From Sphingomonadaceae bacterium PASS1 (GTDB taxonomy: Bacteria; Pseudomonadota; Alphaproteobacteria; Sphingomonadales; Sphingomonadaceae), in assembly GCA_002255985.1 (NCBI GenBank), contig NKIR01000011.1:28110-92109 (forward strand): a DNA stretch of 64,000 nt, given 5' to 3'. Position 1 is the first letter of the stretch; the number at the start of each line of letters is the position of its first letter. The position numbers and the translations under genes were made by a program. Shown here piece by piece: positions 19,165-28,984 of this stretch. Below the pieces are notes generated by a model, which saw only the letters and a program-made list of their open reading frames with translations, made no database searches and had not been told where the DNA came from.

Positions 19165-21893
19165 ACGGGTTCGTTTCCATCAGATGCTTCGGCTACTGCG
19201 GATGCAACGTCGTTCGTGTCGTCTATTGCAACGTCTGCCTCATCATCACTTTCGTCAATCTTCGCTGCGCCGACGACATGTTCATTGTCGCCAACGTTGA
19301 ACAAGCGCACGCCTGCGGTGCCGCGGCCAAGGACGCGTAAGCTGTCCAGTGGCATGCGGATCAGCTTTGCCTGGTCCGTGACGAGCATCAACTGATCACC
19401 CTTGGTTGCGGGGAAGCTGGCCACAACGGGGCCGTTGCGTTCGATATTGTCGATATTGGTGATGCCCTGACCACCACGGCCCGTGCGGCGATACCCGTAA
19501 GCCGATGACAATTTGCCATAGCCATTGGCGCATACGGTAAGGATGAACTGTTCACGCTCCGCCATCTCCGCGATGCGTTCCGCGGACATTGTGGGTTCGC
19601 CTTCCTTCTCGGGCTTCCAAGGGGCGAAGCGCAGATAATCCTCGCGCTCTTCGGGGGTGGTGCCAACGCGCTGAAGGATGGATAGCGACATAACCTCGTC
19701 GCCCTTAGCGAGCTTCATGGCGCGAACGCCGGTCGACGCGCGGCTTTGGAATTCGCGGATGTCGTCGGCGGCAAAGCGGATCGCCTTGCCATTGCGGCTG
19801 GCCAGCAAGACGTCGTCTTCGGGGCTTAACAATGCCACGCCGATCAGCTTGTCGTCGGCATCTTCGCCTTCGAACTTCATGGCGATTTTGCCGTTGCTTG
19901 GGACATTCGCAAATGCGTCCATGCTGTTGCGGCGGGCATAGCCCTTGGCCGTGGCAAATACGACGCTTAGGCCGCCCCATTCGGCTTCGTCCTCGGGCAG
20001 CGTCAAAACGTTGGAAATGACTTCGCCTTCACCGAGTGGCAGCAGGTTGACCATGGGCCGACCACGCGTCGATGGGCCGCCTTCGGGCAGCTTCCAAACC
20101 TTTAAGCGATAGACCTTACCAATGTTTGAGAAGAACAAAACGGGCGTGTGCGTGCTGGTGACGAACAGTTCGGTGACGGCGTCTTCATCCTTCGTCGCCA
20201 TACCCGCGCGGCCCTTGCCACCACGGTTTTGGGCACGGAAAGCCGCCAGTGCGGTCCGTTTGATGTAGCCGCCATGGGTGACGGTGACGACCATTTCCTC
20301 ACGCTCCATAAGGTCTTCGTCATCAAGCCCGTCCCAGCTGGCGGTGATTTCGCACAAGCGTGGCGTCGAAAATTCGGCGTCAATGGCGACCAGCTCTGCG
20401 CGCAGAACCGCGTAAAGCTTTACGCGGTCGCCCAAAATTGCGAGGAATTCTGCGATACTCTCTGCAAGACCTTGAAGTTCTTTGCCAATTTCATCACGAC
20501 CAAGCGCCGTCAGGCGGTGCAGGCGCAGTTCAAGAATGGCGCGAACCTGAAGCTCCGACAATTGATAGCTGTCGCCCGTAATTTCGGTTTCAACCGCTTC
20601 CACCAATTTGATGTACGAAGCGATTTCCGCAATTGGCCATTTGCGCGCGATCAGCGCGGCGCGGGCCTCGGCCGGGCTGGCAGATCCGCGAATGATGCGG
20701 ACAACTTCGTCCAAATTGGTGACGGCAACAACAAGGCCAAGCAACAAATGCGCACGTTCGCGCGCTTTGTTCAGTTCGAACTTGGTTCTGCGGGTGATGA
20801 CCTCTTCACGGAAGCGGATGAACGCTTCGATGATGTCGCGTAGGTTGAGGACTTCCGGACGTCCGCCGCGAATGGCGAGCATATTGGCGGGGAAGCTCGA
20901 TTGTGCCTGTGTGTGGCGCCACAACTGGTTGAGCACCACATCTGTGGTCGCATCGCGCTTCAGATCGATGACGATGCGCACGCCCTTGCGGCTGGATTCA
21001 TCGCGAATGTCGGAAACACCCTCAATGCGCTTGTCCTTCGCGGCTTCCGCGATTTTTTCGACCAGACCGGATTTGCCGACCTGAAACGGAATGCTGGTTA
21101 GGACAATAGAGCGACGATCGCCTTTTCCTTCCTCAATCTCGTGGCGGGCGCGCTGCATGATTGAGCCCTTGCCTTCGCGATAGGCTGAACGTGCGCCGCC
21201 GGTGCCGAGGATCAATGGACCAGTCGGGAAGTCAGGGGCAGGGACGATCTCGATCAGCTCATCAATAGAGATGGCCGGATTATCGATATAGGCCAAACAG
21301 GCCTTGATAACTTCGCCAAGATTGTGTGGCGGGATGTTGGTGGCCATGCCAACGGCGATACCGCCAGCGCCATTCACCAACAGGTTGGGGAAACGTGCGG
21401 GCAAAACCTGCGGTTCTTCGCGGCTGCCGTCATAATTGGGTTGGAAATCAACAGTGTCTTTGTCGAGATCATCCAACAGCGCGTTGGCGACCTTGTTCAA
21501 CCGTGCTTCGGTGTACCGCATCGATGCTGGCGGATCAGGGTCCATCGATCCAAAGTTACCCTGACCATCGATCAGCGGCACGCGCATCGACCAATCTTGC
21601 GTCATACGCGCAAGGGCGTCGTAAATCGCGCTGTCGCCATGCGGGTGATAATTGCCCATGACGTCGCCGACAATCTTTGCGGATTTACGATATGGTCGGC
21701 CCGCGACAAAGCCGCCTTCCTGGCTTGCGAACAAAATGCGGCGGTGAACGGGCTTAAGGCCGTCACGTACGTCAGGCAGGGCCCGGGATACAATGACCGA
21801 CATCGCATAATCGAGGTAACTCGACTTCATTTCATCGACGATGTCGACTGGCGAAATGTCCGATGGGTCCATTGTAACTATGTCGTCGCTCAC
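19161..21893 (-). CDS. gyrA: DNA gyrase subunit A
   Basis: Breakage-reunion subunit of DNA gyrase, 910 residues. Motifs are [20 protein letters not shown] at the N-terminus, the quinolone-determining segment [14 protein letters not shown], and the catalytic tyrosine in SMRYTEARL. Ser and Asp at the usual resistance positions (E. coli 83 and 87) are both present, so no target-site quinolone resistance is indicated. The C-terminal beta-pinwheel blades follow, with the GyrA-box-like [10 protein letters not shown]. The start is GTG with AAGGA ten bases upstream. The downstream DUF3089 gene overlaps by four bases. Confidence 0.97.
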   Translation of the reverse strand: MSDDIVTMDPSDISPVDIVDEMKSSYLDYAMSVIVSRALPDVRDGLKPVHRRILFASQEGGFVAGRPYRKSAKIVGDVMGNYHPHGDSAIYDALARMTQDWSMRVPLIDGQGNFGSMDPDPPASMRYTEARLNKVANALLDDLDKDTVDFQPNYDGSREEPQVLPARFPNLLVNGAGGIAVGMATNIPPHNLGEVIKACLAYIDNPAISIDELIEIVPAPDFPTGPLILGTGGARSAYREGKGSIMQRARHEIEEGKGDRRSIVLTSIPFQVGKSGLVEKIAEAAKDKRIEGVSDIRDESSRKGVRIVIDLKRDATTDVVLNQLWRHTQAQSSFPANMLAIRGGRPEVLNLRDIIEAFIRFREEVITRRTKFELNKARERAHLLLGLVVAVTNLDEVVRIIRGSASPAEARAALIARKWPIAEIASYIKLVEAVETEITGDSYQLSELQVRAILELRLHRLTALGRDEIGKELQGLAESIAEFLAILGDRVKLYAVLRAELVAIDAEFSTPRLCEITASWDGLDDEDLMEREEMVVTVTHGGYIKRTALAAFRAQNRGGKGRAGMATKDEDAVTELFVTSTHTPVLFFSNIGKVYRLKVWKLPEGGPSTRGRPMVNLLPLGEGEVISNVLTLPEDEAEWGGLSVVFATAKGYARRNSMDAFANVPSNGKIAMKFEGEDADDKLIGVALLSPEDDVLLASRNGKAIRFAADDIREFQSRASTGVRAMKLAKGDEVMSLSILQRVGTTPEEREDYLRFAPWKPEKEGEPTMSAERIAEMAEREQFILTVCANGYGKLSSAYGYRRTGRGGQGITNIDNIERNGPVVASFPATKGDQLMLVTDQAKLIRMPLDSLRVLGRGTAGVRLFNVGDNEHVVGAAKIDESDDEADVAIDDTNDVASAVAEASDGNEPV

Positions 21894-21991
21894 AGCGCGA
21901 AAATCCTTATATTTTTTGGGTAGCTAACCCATAGACCCAAGTCCGTCATATGACCACCAGTGACTGCTCAAATAGGGTTGTTTTCTACAGC

Positions 21992-22000
21992 TTATCCACA
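21992..22000. promoter_or_regulatory. perfect DnaA-box-like 9-mer upstream of gyrA
   Basis: TTATCCACA, identical to the strong E. coli DnaA box, lies about 100 bases upstream of the gyrA start, in the 127-base gap before the SDR gene. A single box is not an origin. It may modulate gyrA transcription or be chance. Confidence 0.3.
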
Positions 22001-22020
22001 GATTCACGCCCAGTGGGCAA

Positions 22021-22710
22021 TCAGGGGATGACGACGCTGCCGTCATAGGCAAAAATCTGGCCGCTCTGCTCGGGTTTCAGGCTTGCAAGCACGCTAAGCA
22101 TGTCTGCGGCAGCGCGGGCAGGGACGAAGCGTTCGTGCACCGGATTGCCCTTAAATGGCGCGCTCAACTGCGTTTCGACGGTGCCGGGATGCAGTCCAAC
22201 CACAACCGATTGTGCATTTTTGCGCTGCCATTCGATCGCAATGTTGCGGATGAACATATTGAGTGCGGCTTTCGACGCGCGGTAGCTATGCCATCCGCCA
22301 AGGCGATTATCCGAAATGCTGCCCACGCGGGCAGAAAGCGCCGCGAAACAGATCGGGCCTTGCTTTGCCATGATCGGCAGAAAATGTTTCGCCACCAAAG
22401 CGGGGCCAACCGCATTGATGCGGTAGTTTTCCATCATCCAATCGGGATCAAGTTGGCGCAGGCTTTTTTCCGGCCCCTTATTGGCTGTATGCAGCAACCC
22501 TGTGGCGACGATGACCAATTGCGGCGCTGTGCCCGCCAAATTGTTCGCCGCAGCGGCTATGCTTGCCTCGTCCAAAATGTCGATGGCCGGCGCGCTTGTC
22601 CGATGCAGCGGGATGACACGGTCATATTGATCGCCCGTGTCCAAAGCATCGGCGAGCGCCGCACCAATGCCGCCACGTGCGCCAATTATAACTGCGATGC
22701 GATCTGGCAC
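22021..22710 (-). CDS. SDR family NAD(P)-dependent oxidoreductase
   Basis: Classical short-chain dehydrogenase/reductase fold, 229 residues. The cofactor motif is GARGGIG near the N-terminus, and a catalytic Ser lies near SARVGSISDNRLGG. The catalytic pair is YRASK (Tyr-x-x-x-Lys), followed by LHPGTVETQLSAPF. This resembles the CsgA/carbonyl-reductase-like branch that acts on unknown carbonyls. The start is GTG with AGAGGA eight bases upstream. It is divergent from the secreted repeat protein. Confidence 0.85.
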   Translation of the reverse strand: MPDRIAVIIGARGGIGAALADALDTGDQYDRVIPLHRTSAPAIDILDEASIAAAANNLAGTAPQLVIVATGLLHTANKGPEKSLRQLDPDWMMENYRINAVGPALVAKHFLPIMAKQGPICFAALSARVGSISDNRLGGWHSYRASKAALNMFIRNIAIEWQRKNAQSVVVGLHPGTVETQLSAPFKGNPVHERFVPARAAADMLSVLASLKPEQSGQIFAYDGSVVIP

Positions 22711-22843
22711 TTGAATTTTCCTCTGGTTCGTTCAACGGGAATTCTTGCGACTGCGCTATGTCAATTGCACTGAAGATGACAAGGTTCTATAAACAACGTT
22801 AACCAAGGCCCATGGCAATACAACAACAATCCCGGAGAGTTAA

Positions 22844-24175
22844 ATGAAGCTGGTTTCAAAATTTGCCCTTGCACTTTCATTCGCCGCAGTAACCGCTGCA
22901 CCTGCGTTTGCGCAGTCCGATGAAAAGCCAAAGAAGGAAAAAAAGGGGAAGGAAGCCACGCCTGCTGCTCCCAAGAAAAATTATTCCAAGCCGTTCATCG
23001 CGGCTTACGTGCCCGTCGCCAATCTTTTGAATAAGACGAAGGATGCAGTTGCAGCGAAGGCTGAGTTTCCAAAGATCGTTGCGGCTATTGCCAATGACGA
23101 TGACCGTTATGAAGCGGGTATCTTGGCAATCAACATCGGCGTGTCGGTGAAAGACACGGCTCTGCAGGATCAGGGTATTGACCTGTTGCTCGCATCCGCT
23201 TCGACGCCTGTTGAAATGAAGCAGGCATATACGTTCCGCAAGGGCGCGATTGCCTATGATGGCAAGAAATTTGCCGAAGCTGAAAAGAATATGATTGATG
23301 CGTACAACCTTGGTTACCGCGCCAACAACATCGAGTTCCTGATCTCCAACGCAATGTCGCAGCAGAATAAGGATGCTGACGCCATTGCCTGGATCGGCAA
23401 GGCGATTGCAGCGAGCAAGGCATCCGGACAGGTCAACAAGGCTTATGTCGTTCGTGCGGCCAACCTCTCTGCGAAAGCAAAGGATTATGCCGGTGCTGCC
23501 AATTTCTACAAAGATTTGGTGATGGCCGAGAATAACCCCGATTACTGGCATGATGCAATTGCCTTCTTTAACCGTTCGCTCAACACGAACCCTGAAGAAT
23601 CGCTTGATCTCATGCGCTTGATGCGCACGACCAATGGTTTGCGGTTTCAACAAGAATTTGCCGAATATCTCGACAGCTTGAGCTATATCGGTGTGCGTTA
23701 TCCGGCAGAGGCTGTGTCTGTATTGGATGAAGGCTTTGCAAAAGGCATCATCTCACGGAATAACGTGACCTTCAGCGAGCGTTACAATGAAGCCAAGGCA
23801 CGTTTGGCGGAAGACACCCGCACATTGGCGGGAACGATCGCACCGGCAAAAGCCAGCCCTAAAGCCATGCTGGCAACGCTGACAGGTGACTCATTCTTCT
23901 CACACAAGGATTACCAGACAGCCAAAGATCTTTACGAGACGGCTTTAAGCAAGGGACCAGTGCTGGATAAGGATGGCGGAAACCAGACCGACCGCACCCG
24001 CTTCCGCCTTGCCATGTCGAAAGCCATGCTAGGCGATTATGCTGGCGCGAAAGCCGACTTTGCGCAGATCACCGGTGCCAACCGCAAGGCAATTGCCGAA
24101 TATTGGGTGATGTATATCAACCATTTGGAAAAGCCCGCACCAGCCGCGGCGCCAGCGGCAACGCCAGCGACCTAA
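22844..24175 (+). CDS. secreted helical-repeat (TPR-like) protein
   Basis: A 443-residue exported protein. The signal peptide is clear (MKLVSKFALALSFAAVTAAP, cleavage after AFA). A Lys-rich segment and then a long alpha-helical region of tetratricopeptide-like repeats follow, with alternating Ala/Tyr/Leu positions, for example AFTEA-like turns in KFAEAEKNMIDAYNLGY and YQTAKDLYETAL. The tail is Ala/Pro-rich. A strong GGAGAG ribosome site precedes the ATG, and a strong terminator follows, so it is probably well expressed as a single gene. The function is unknown; a periplasmic scaffold is likely. Confidence 0.75.
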   Translation: MKLVSKFALALSFAAVTAAPAFAQSDEKPKKEKKGKEATPAAPKKNYSKPFIAAYVPVANLLNKTKDAVAAKAEFPKIVAAIANDDDRYEAGILAINIGVSVKDTALQDQGIDLLLASASTPVEMKQAYTFRKGAIAYDGKKFAEAEKNMIDAYNLGYRANNIEFLISNAMSQQNKDADAIAWIGKAIAASKASGQVNKAYVVRAANLSAKAKDYAGAANFYKDLVMAENNPDYWHDAIAFFNRSLNTNPEESLDLMRLMRTTNGLRFQQEFAEYLDSLSYIGVRYPAEAVSVLDEGFAKGIISRNNVTFSERYNEAKARLAEDTRTLAGTIAPAKASPKAMLATLTGDSFFSHKDYQTAKDLYETALSKGPVLDKDGGNQTDRTRFRLAMSKAMLGDYAGAKADFAQITGANRKAIAEYWVMYINHLEKPAPAAAPAATPAT

Positions 24176-24180
24176 GCTTT

Positions 24181-24228
24181 GGGATAAGTGATTGGAAAGG
24201 GCCTGAGCAATCGGGCCCTTTTTATCCC
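24181..24228 (+). terminator. rho-independent terminator of the secreted repeat protein gene
   Basis: AAAGGGCC (24196-24203) pairs with GGCCCTTT (24214-24221) around a 10-base loop, and the T-run is 24219-24223. Outside it, GGGATAA (24181-24187) pairs with TTATCCC (24222-24228) as an interrupted extension. The right arm overlaps the last codons of the convergent lrp-type gene. Confidence 0.85.
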
Positions 24229-24698
24229 ATAGGTATTGGTACGCCCGGTTCGTCTTTTGCGGTGCGAATTGTCAGCGACGTTTTAACGCTGTTTACATTG
24301 GGCGCAGAAGTTAATTGCGATGTCAGAAATTCCTGAAATGACTGAAGATCGCGCGCTACGATTTTGAGGATGAAATCAATTTCGCCATTCAGCATGTGGC
24401 ATTCGCGTACATCGGGGAGCGCCCGAACATGCTGTTCAAACGCCTTAAGATCTTCTTCGGCCTGACTTTTTAAGCTAACCATGGCAAACACGGTGATTGT
24501 ATAACCCAAGGCACCTGCGTCGACATCTGCGTGATAGGATTTAATCGTCCCTGACTGTTCCAAGGCGCGCATGCGCCGCAAGCATGGTGGGGCGGTCAGC
24601 CCAACCTTGGTTGCAAGCTCCACATTGGTAATGCGACCATCAGCCTGTAATTCCGCCAAAAGCTTCATATCTATCGCATCTAGGTTCATATTAGCCAT
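24222..24698 (-). CDS. Lrp/AsnC family transcriptional regulator
   Basis: A 158-residue regulator. The N-terminal winged helix-turn-helix (MKLLAELQADGRITNVELA to LTAPPCLRRMRALEQSG) is followed by the C-terminal RAM ligand-binding domain (about 70-145). Proteins of this family sense amino acids and form octamers. It is divergent from a histidine-kinase-like gene, with an AT-rich palindrome between them, so autoregulation is likely. Confidence 0.92.
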   Translation of the reverse strand: MANMNLDAIDMKLLAELQADGRITNVELATKVGLTAPPCLRRMRALEQSGTIKSYHADVDAGALGYTITVFAMVSLKSQAEEDLKAFEQHVRALPDVRECHMLNGEIDFILKIVARDLQSFQEFLTSQLTSAPNVNSVKTSLTIRTAKDEPGVPIPMG

Positions 24699-24738
24699 GA
24701 TCTTGTTATTTCCATTTCTATTCTGCCGCCATGTTATA

Positions 24739-24750
24739 ATATAATTATAT
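24739..24750. promoter_or_regulatory. AT-rich palindrome in the lrp-type promoter region
   Basis: ATATAATTATAT is a perfect 12-base palindrome 41 bases upstream of the Lrp-family start, within a very AT-rich patch of otherwise GC-rich sequence. Lrp-type proteins bind AT-rich dyads and commonly autoregulate. The assignment is inferred. Confidence 0.4.
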
Positions 24751-24864
24751 CATATTGCAATTGTCCCAAAGTGTGACGCACCAATTTTGCCGCTTTCGCA
24801 CGTCCTGATATCGGTTTATTCCACGTCGATAACACCGATAATGTTACATTAGGGCTTACCGAAT

Positions 24865-26505
24865 TTGCGCTTTGACGATCGCCTTGAAACCACTTTGCGT
24901 CAGGCGGACGATGAAGGCATTGGCTTGTCTGCAAAATGGCAGCAGCTGGTCGATATATTAGCGCAAAACCCGTCGGATTTTGACCCTGCTGCGGTCGCCT
25001 GCGGCTTGCAAAAAGTGCGGCAGTTCATGGACGTTGTGCCGACAACGGTGCGTGAACAATGCGTTCGGGCCTTATCTGGCCGATTATGCTCTGCACCTCT
25101 GCTCTTGCTGCTGTCGGGCGATGTTCCGGCGGTTGCCGCAGCAGCGGTGAGCGGAGCGCGGCTGAATGACATGGAATGGGCAGATATAGTGCCCCATATG
25201 TCTACCCGCGCGCGCGGGTTTTTGCGCAACCGCAAGGACATTGGGCCAATGACACTGCGCGCACTTCGGGTTTGGGCGTCCGCAGATTTTGTGCTGTCTT
25301 TCGATAAAACGGAGGCCGAGGCGGTCGTGCGCGCACCGCAAACTGTGCAAATCCGTGACATTGTCGAACGCATTGAAAAACTGCGGCTTAAGCGTGAACA
25401 GCACGAACCGGACGAAATGCTGGCTGAGGTTGCAGTCGAACACGTCGTTTCGTTGGCCGAACCGATTGACGAAATTCGTTTCGAAACCGACGAATATGGC
25501 ACCATAAGCTGGATTGAAGGCGCACCGGCGGGGGCGGTTGTCGGCGTGGATATCGCAGAACCCGCATTTGACGAGGGGCCAGGACCAGATGCTTATGGCG
25601 CGGCTGCCTTTCGGCAAAAAATGCCACTTGAAAATGCCCGAATGCGCCTGTGCGGAGCGCCTACCATTGCGGGGGACTGGAGGATCAACGCTGCGCCGTT
25701 TTTTGAACCTGCCAGCGGACGGTTCAACGGCTATCGCGGGATATTGCGTCGCCCCAATCTCGCGGAAGTCGCGCACATTCCGGAAAGCGGAACGAATGAC
25801 GCGGAAAATATCCAGCAATTGTTGCACGAACTGCGTACACCATTGGGCGCCATTATTGGCTTTTCCGAAATCATTGAACAGCAACTCTTTGGACCAGTGA
25901 CCGAAGAGTATCGCGTAATTGCCGGTAACATCCTGCACGATGCCGAGCGGTTGCTGTCGGGTTTTGATGATCTTTCGACAGCCGCAAAAATTGAGACCGG
26001 AACCTACGTAACGGAGATCGGTTCAACCGAATGCGACTGGCTGTCGCTTCGGTTGGCAGAACGACTCCACGAACTGAGCGACGTTTTGCATGTCACCCTC
26101 AATTTGGTGCATGCACATCCGGTGCGTCCCTTTGCGTTGGATAACCATGTGGCGGAACGTCTTTTTTCGCGGTTGTTGTCTGCGGTCATTATCGGCTGCG
26201 AGGCTGGGGAAATCCTTGATGGTCGTTTCCGGACGGAGCCCGGGTTGAACGCGGTTAACCGTTTCGTGCTTACTTTGCCTAAAAAGCTTGTCGATATGGA
26301 CGAAAGCGAACTTTTCGGTTCCGGCCCCGGCTCGCTCGATGATTCTCAAGAGGCGCCATTACTTGGGCTGGGCTTTTCGTTACGCCTCGTGCGAAGCCTT
26401 GCACGAAATGTTGGCGGGGATTTACGTTTTTACAATCAAGCGCTGATAGTGTCCCTTCCAGCCGTCAATGACGGGCGAACCGGATTAAAAGACGAAGAGC
26501 GATAA
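24865..26505 (+). CDS. histidine-kinase-like protein with degenerate ATP-binding domain
   Basis: A 546-residue cytoplasmic protein without membrane spans. The first 190 residues are a helical, Ala/Leu-rich region of unknown fold; a PAS-like section lies near 225-300. A good HisKA H-box follows (QLLHELRTPLGAIIGFSEII). In the catalytic part the N-box asparagine is missing (LLSAVIIGCEAG) and no DxGxG is seen. Only a G2-like GLGFSLRLVRSLA remains. It may therefore be a phosphoacceptor or scaffold and not an autokinase. The TTG start is the best I can find and is uncertain. The polysaccharide deacetylase gene follows after four bases. Confidence 0.7.
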   Translation: MRFDDRLETTLRQADDEGIGLSAKWQQLVDILAQNPSDFDPAAVACGLQKVRQFMDVVPTTVREQCVRALSGRLCSAPLLLLLSGDVPAVAAAAVSGARLNDMEWADIVPHMSTRARGFLRNRKDIGPMTLRALRVWASADFVLSFDKTEAEAVVRAPQTVQIRDIVERIEKLRLKREQHEPDEMLAEVAVEHVVSLAEPIDEIRFETDEYGTISWIEGAPAGAVVGVDIAEPAFDEGPGPDAYGAAAFRQKMPLENARMRLCGAPTIAGDWRINAAPFFEPASGRFNGYRGILRRPNLAEVAHIPESGTNDAENIQQLLHELRTPLGAIIGFSEIIEQQLFGPVTEEYRVIAGNILHDAERLLSGFDDLSTAAKIETGTYVTEIGSTECDWLSLRLAERLHELSDVLHVTLNLVHAHPVRPFALDNHVAERLFSRLLSAVIIGCEAGEILDGRFRTEPGLNAVNRFVLTLPKKLVDMDESELFGSGPGSLDDSQEAPLLGLGFSLRLVRSLARNVGGDLRFYNQALIVSLPAVNDGRTGLKDEER

Positions 26506-26509
26506 TGAC

Positions 26510-27538
26510 ATGGCAAGGCAATTGGGAGCGATGCGTACATCCAACCCTTTGGCGATGTCTGAATTCAAACATGTCGACCTAACTGCCCTTGGTAGTCCCC
26601 GGTTCGTTCTGACCGTCGATACCGAGGAAGAGTTTGACTGGACCAAGCCATTCGCCCGTGACGGATTTGGTACCACGCATATGCGCGCTGTGCCGCGTTT
26701 TCAGGGGTTGTGCGACGATCATGGTATCCGACCATGCTATCTGGTCGATTACCCAATCGTAGAGGACGCATATGGCGTTGAACTGCTCAGCGGCTATGCG
26801 CAGGACTGGCGCGCGGAAATCGGCGTGCAGCTTCACCCTTGGGTCAATCCACCTTTCGACGAAGCGCTCAACGGCTATAACAGCTATGCCTGCAATTTGC
26901 CGCCCGCACTTGAGCGCGCGAAGTTAACGCAATTGCATACTGCGATTGTCAGCCGAATGGGCGTCAAACCCGATGTGTATAGGGCAGGGCGCTATGGCGC
27001 GGGCGACGCTACGCCTGTTATATTGCAAGACCTCGGCATTGCCATCGATACATCGGTGCGCGCACGTTTTGATTATTCCAGCCAGCATGGCCCGGATTTT
27101 AGCACTTATCCCGTCCGGCCATATTGGATCCGCGATGGCGGGCTAATGGAATTGCCCGTGACAACGGTATATTCGGGCGCAATGCGCGGAGCAGGATCAA
27201 CCATGTTCAACGACGTGTTTGGATCCCGGGCGGCACGTTCCATGCTTTCGCGTTCAAAGCTTCTGGAGCGTATCGCGTTAACGCCGGAGGGCATTCCGCT
27301 CGACAAGGCTCTGCTGGGCATTGATCTCGCCTTGGCGGAGAAGGTACCCATCATAAACCTGTCGTTGCATTCGCCGTCCTTGGCAGTTGGCCATACGCCA
27401 TATGTGCGCGATGTAGATCAGCTGGAGCGGCTTTATAATTGGTTGGAGGGCGTGTTTTGCCACTTGCGTAACAGTGGCGTTCGACCGACAACGATGGCGG
27501 AAATTTTAAAGGCGAGCCGATTTAAATCTTTTAGGTGA
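26510..27538 (+). CDS. polysaccharide deacetylase family protein (WalW-like)
   Basis: A 342-residue protein resembling the NodB-fold carbohydrate esterases seen in sphingomonads as WalW. The first metal motif appears as LTVDTEEEFDW, the second as IGVQLHPWVNPPF, and an Arg/Tyr pocket as YRAGRYGAGDAT. The role is probably exopolysaccharide or cell-envelope modification, but substrate and activity are inferred. The first ATG is used; ATG at 26531 and 26555 are alternatives. It is almost certainly co-transcribed with the kinase-like gene. Confidence 0.72.
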   Translation: MARQLGAMRTSNPLAMSEFKHVDLTALGSPRFVLTVDTEEEFDWTKPFARDGFGTTHMRAVPRFQGLCDDHGIRPCYLVDYPIVEDAYGVELLSGYAQDWRAEIGVQLHPWVNPPFDEALNGYNSYACNLPPALERAKLTQLHTAIVSRMGVKPDVYRAGRYGAGDATPVILQDLGIAIDTSVRARFDYSSQHGPDFSTYPVRPYWIRDGGLMELPVTTVYSGAMRGAGSTMFNDVFGSRAARSMLSRSKLLERIALTPEGIPLDKALLGIDLALAEKVPIINLSLHSPSLAVGHTPYVRDVDQLERLYNWLEGVFCHLRNSGVRPTTMAEILKASRFKSFR

Positions 27539-27603
27539 GATAAAGGCTTGCAACCCCGCCCAAAGTTCGGCTATCGGCGCGCAGGCGATTGGCGAGCCGG
27601 TCA

Positions 27604-27680
27604 GGGCCTGTAGCTCAGTTGGTTAGAGCTGGCCGCTCATAACGGCTAGGTCGGGGGTTCGAGTCCCTCCGGGCCCACCA
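27604..27680 (+). tRNA. tRNA-Ile (anticodon CAU, lysidine type); tRNA-Met is the alternative
   Basis: A 77-base cloverleaf with encoded CCA. The acceptor GGGCCTG pairs with CGGGCCC (one G-T pair). The anticodon stem GGCCG/CGGCT encloses loop CTCATAA, giving anticodon CAU, and the T-arm is GGGGG-TTCGAGT-CCCTC. CAU can be initiator or elongator Met, or Ile2 modified by TilS. Acceptor pairs C4-G69 and C5-G68 and overall similarity to alphaproteobacterial Ile2 favour tRNA-Ile. Confidence 0.85.
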
Positions 27681-27748
27681 GCTTTCGCTTTTGCGGGAAC
27701 TGGCAGGCAGCCAGCCGCGCGGACATTGTTATACCAGTGATCCCATGT

Positions 27749-27828
<80 letters not shown>

Positions 27829-27896
27829 CTTCGGAAATATTTCAAAAATTATTGGCCATTTTTGGTTACCGGTGCGGCGTCACGATGAAACGCGCT

Positions 27897-28601
27897 TCAG
27901 GCCATTGCCAGCATAGTGGCAACGATACGCAAAACTGCTGGATCAAAGCCAAAGCCGCAATGGGACGTTTGCACTTCGACGTTCTGAGCGCAGCTTTCAT
28001 CCGGCTCAAGGCAAGCTTGCCATGCGACGACGCCATCGCTCTTTGAATATAGCGCGCATGCCGGTACGGGCAATGGAAGCTTGCTCTGGGCAATCTGCGC
28101 CAGTGCAACTGGGTGACGTAGACTGTGACCGCTCATCTTTTCGTAGACCTGCCACAAATTGTTTGAGAACGGATTGCCGGCAAATGGCGCGCCGAGCGAT
28201 ATGACTTGCCTTACTTTTAAGGGGTCAACGCGCGCGATCATCCGCGCCATGATTCCGCCCATGCTCCATCCAATCAACGTGATGGGTTGCCTTTCGCGCG
28301 CGAAGAGATCGTCAAGGCGTGCAATCAGATGCTCATTATGCAACCCGATTGTTTTCGCACCCAAGTTTCGACCAAGTTCCCAGCCATGCACCCGATAGCC
28401 AAGAAACCCGAAATATCGGCGCAGGATCAACGTCGAATTGTCAGTGGTACCAAATCCCGGAAGAAAGAGCAGTGGCCGCAAATCCCCTTTGGGAGCTCGC
28501 GCGAGTGTCCAACAGTGAAGAGGCAGTGTGATCAGCGTCCAAATCGCTCGAGGTGCTTCTGCCCAAGTTAGCAAGCGATCAGGAGCTTTGCAGTGCAACA
28601 T
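27897..28601 (-). CDS. alpha/beta hydrolase
   Basis: A 234-residue alpha/beta-hydrolase. The nucleophile elbow is LIGWSMGGIMARM (Ser in GWSMG), a likely Asp lies in YSKSDGVVAW, and a likely His lies in VQTSHCGFGFDP. PLLFLPGFGTTDNS supplies the oxyanion loop. No signal peptide is seen. The substrate cannot be inferred; a lipase/esterase or PGAP1-like activity is possible. It runs against the two tRNA genes. Confidence 0.8.
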   Translation of the reverse strand: MLHCKAPDRLLTWAEAPRAIWTLITLPLHCWTLARAPKGDLRPLLFLPGFGTTDNSTLILRRYFGFLGYRVHGWELGRNLGAKTIGLHNEHLIARLDDLFARERQPITLIGWSMGGIMARMIARVDPLKVRQVISLGAPFAGNPFSNNLWQVYEKMSGHSLRHPVALAQIAQSKLPLPVPACALYSKSDGVVAWQACLEPDESCAQNVEVQTSHCGFGFDPAVLRIVATMLAMA

Positions 28602-28747
28602 GCAAGGCAGAACACTCGGTGCGCCTTTGCGTTCCGTGTGCTGCGCTCAAGGACGGGTTCGAACGGTTGTAGGGAGCCGTCTGACGATAAGTTCAGTTGT
28701 GCAGGCCGATACAGAGGAATGGGTTGCCCGCCGTTCGATGCTATGAT

Positions 28748-28984
28748 TTACTGCGCAGCGCCGCCGCTTGAATTGATCGCATCAATTTCAGCCTTCGCAT
28801 CCGCCTCAATGAGCTTCGTCGCTTCTTCCGCGGCTTGTTCAATGGTCAGTTTCTGCTGAGCCAGCTCATTCTTTTGCGGGATGGCGGGTGCGCCCGCGTC
28901 ATCAGGCTTGCCCGCTTCGGTGGGGGCCGTGTCACCACAGCCCGGAACCATAAGCATGAGCGCCAAGACAAAGGCGTGTTTCAA
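28748..28984 (-). CDS. small predicted lipoprotein
   Basis: A 78-residue protein with a type II signal peptide: MKHAFVLALMLMVPGCGD, with the lipobox cysteine at position 16. The mature part is a short acidic Ala-rich helix (EQAAEEATKLIEADAKAEI). The start is TTG, overlapping the stop of the upstream peptidase gene (TTGA), so translation is probably coupled. The function is unknown. Confidence 0.65.
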   Translation of the reverse strand: MKHAFVLALMLMVPGCGDTAPTEAGKPDDAGAPAIPQKNELAQQKLTIEQAAEEATKLIEADAKAEIDAINSSGGAAQ

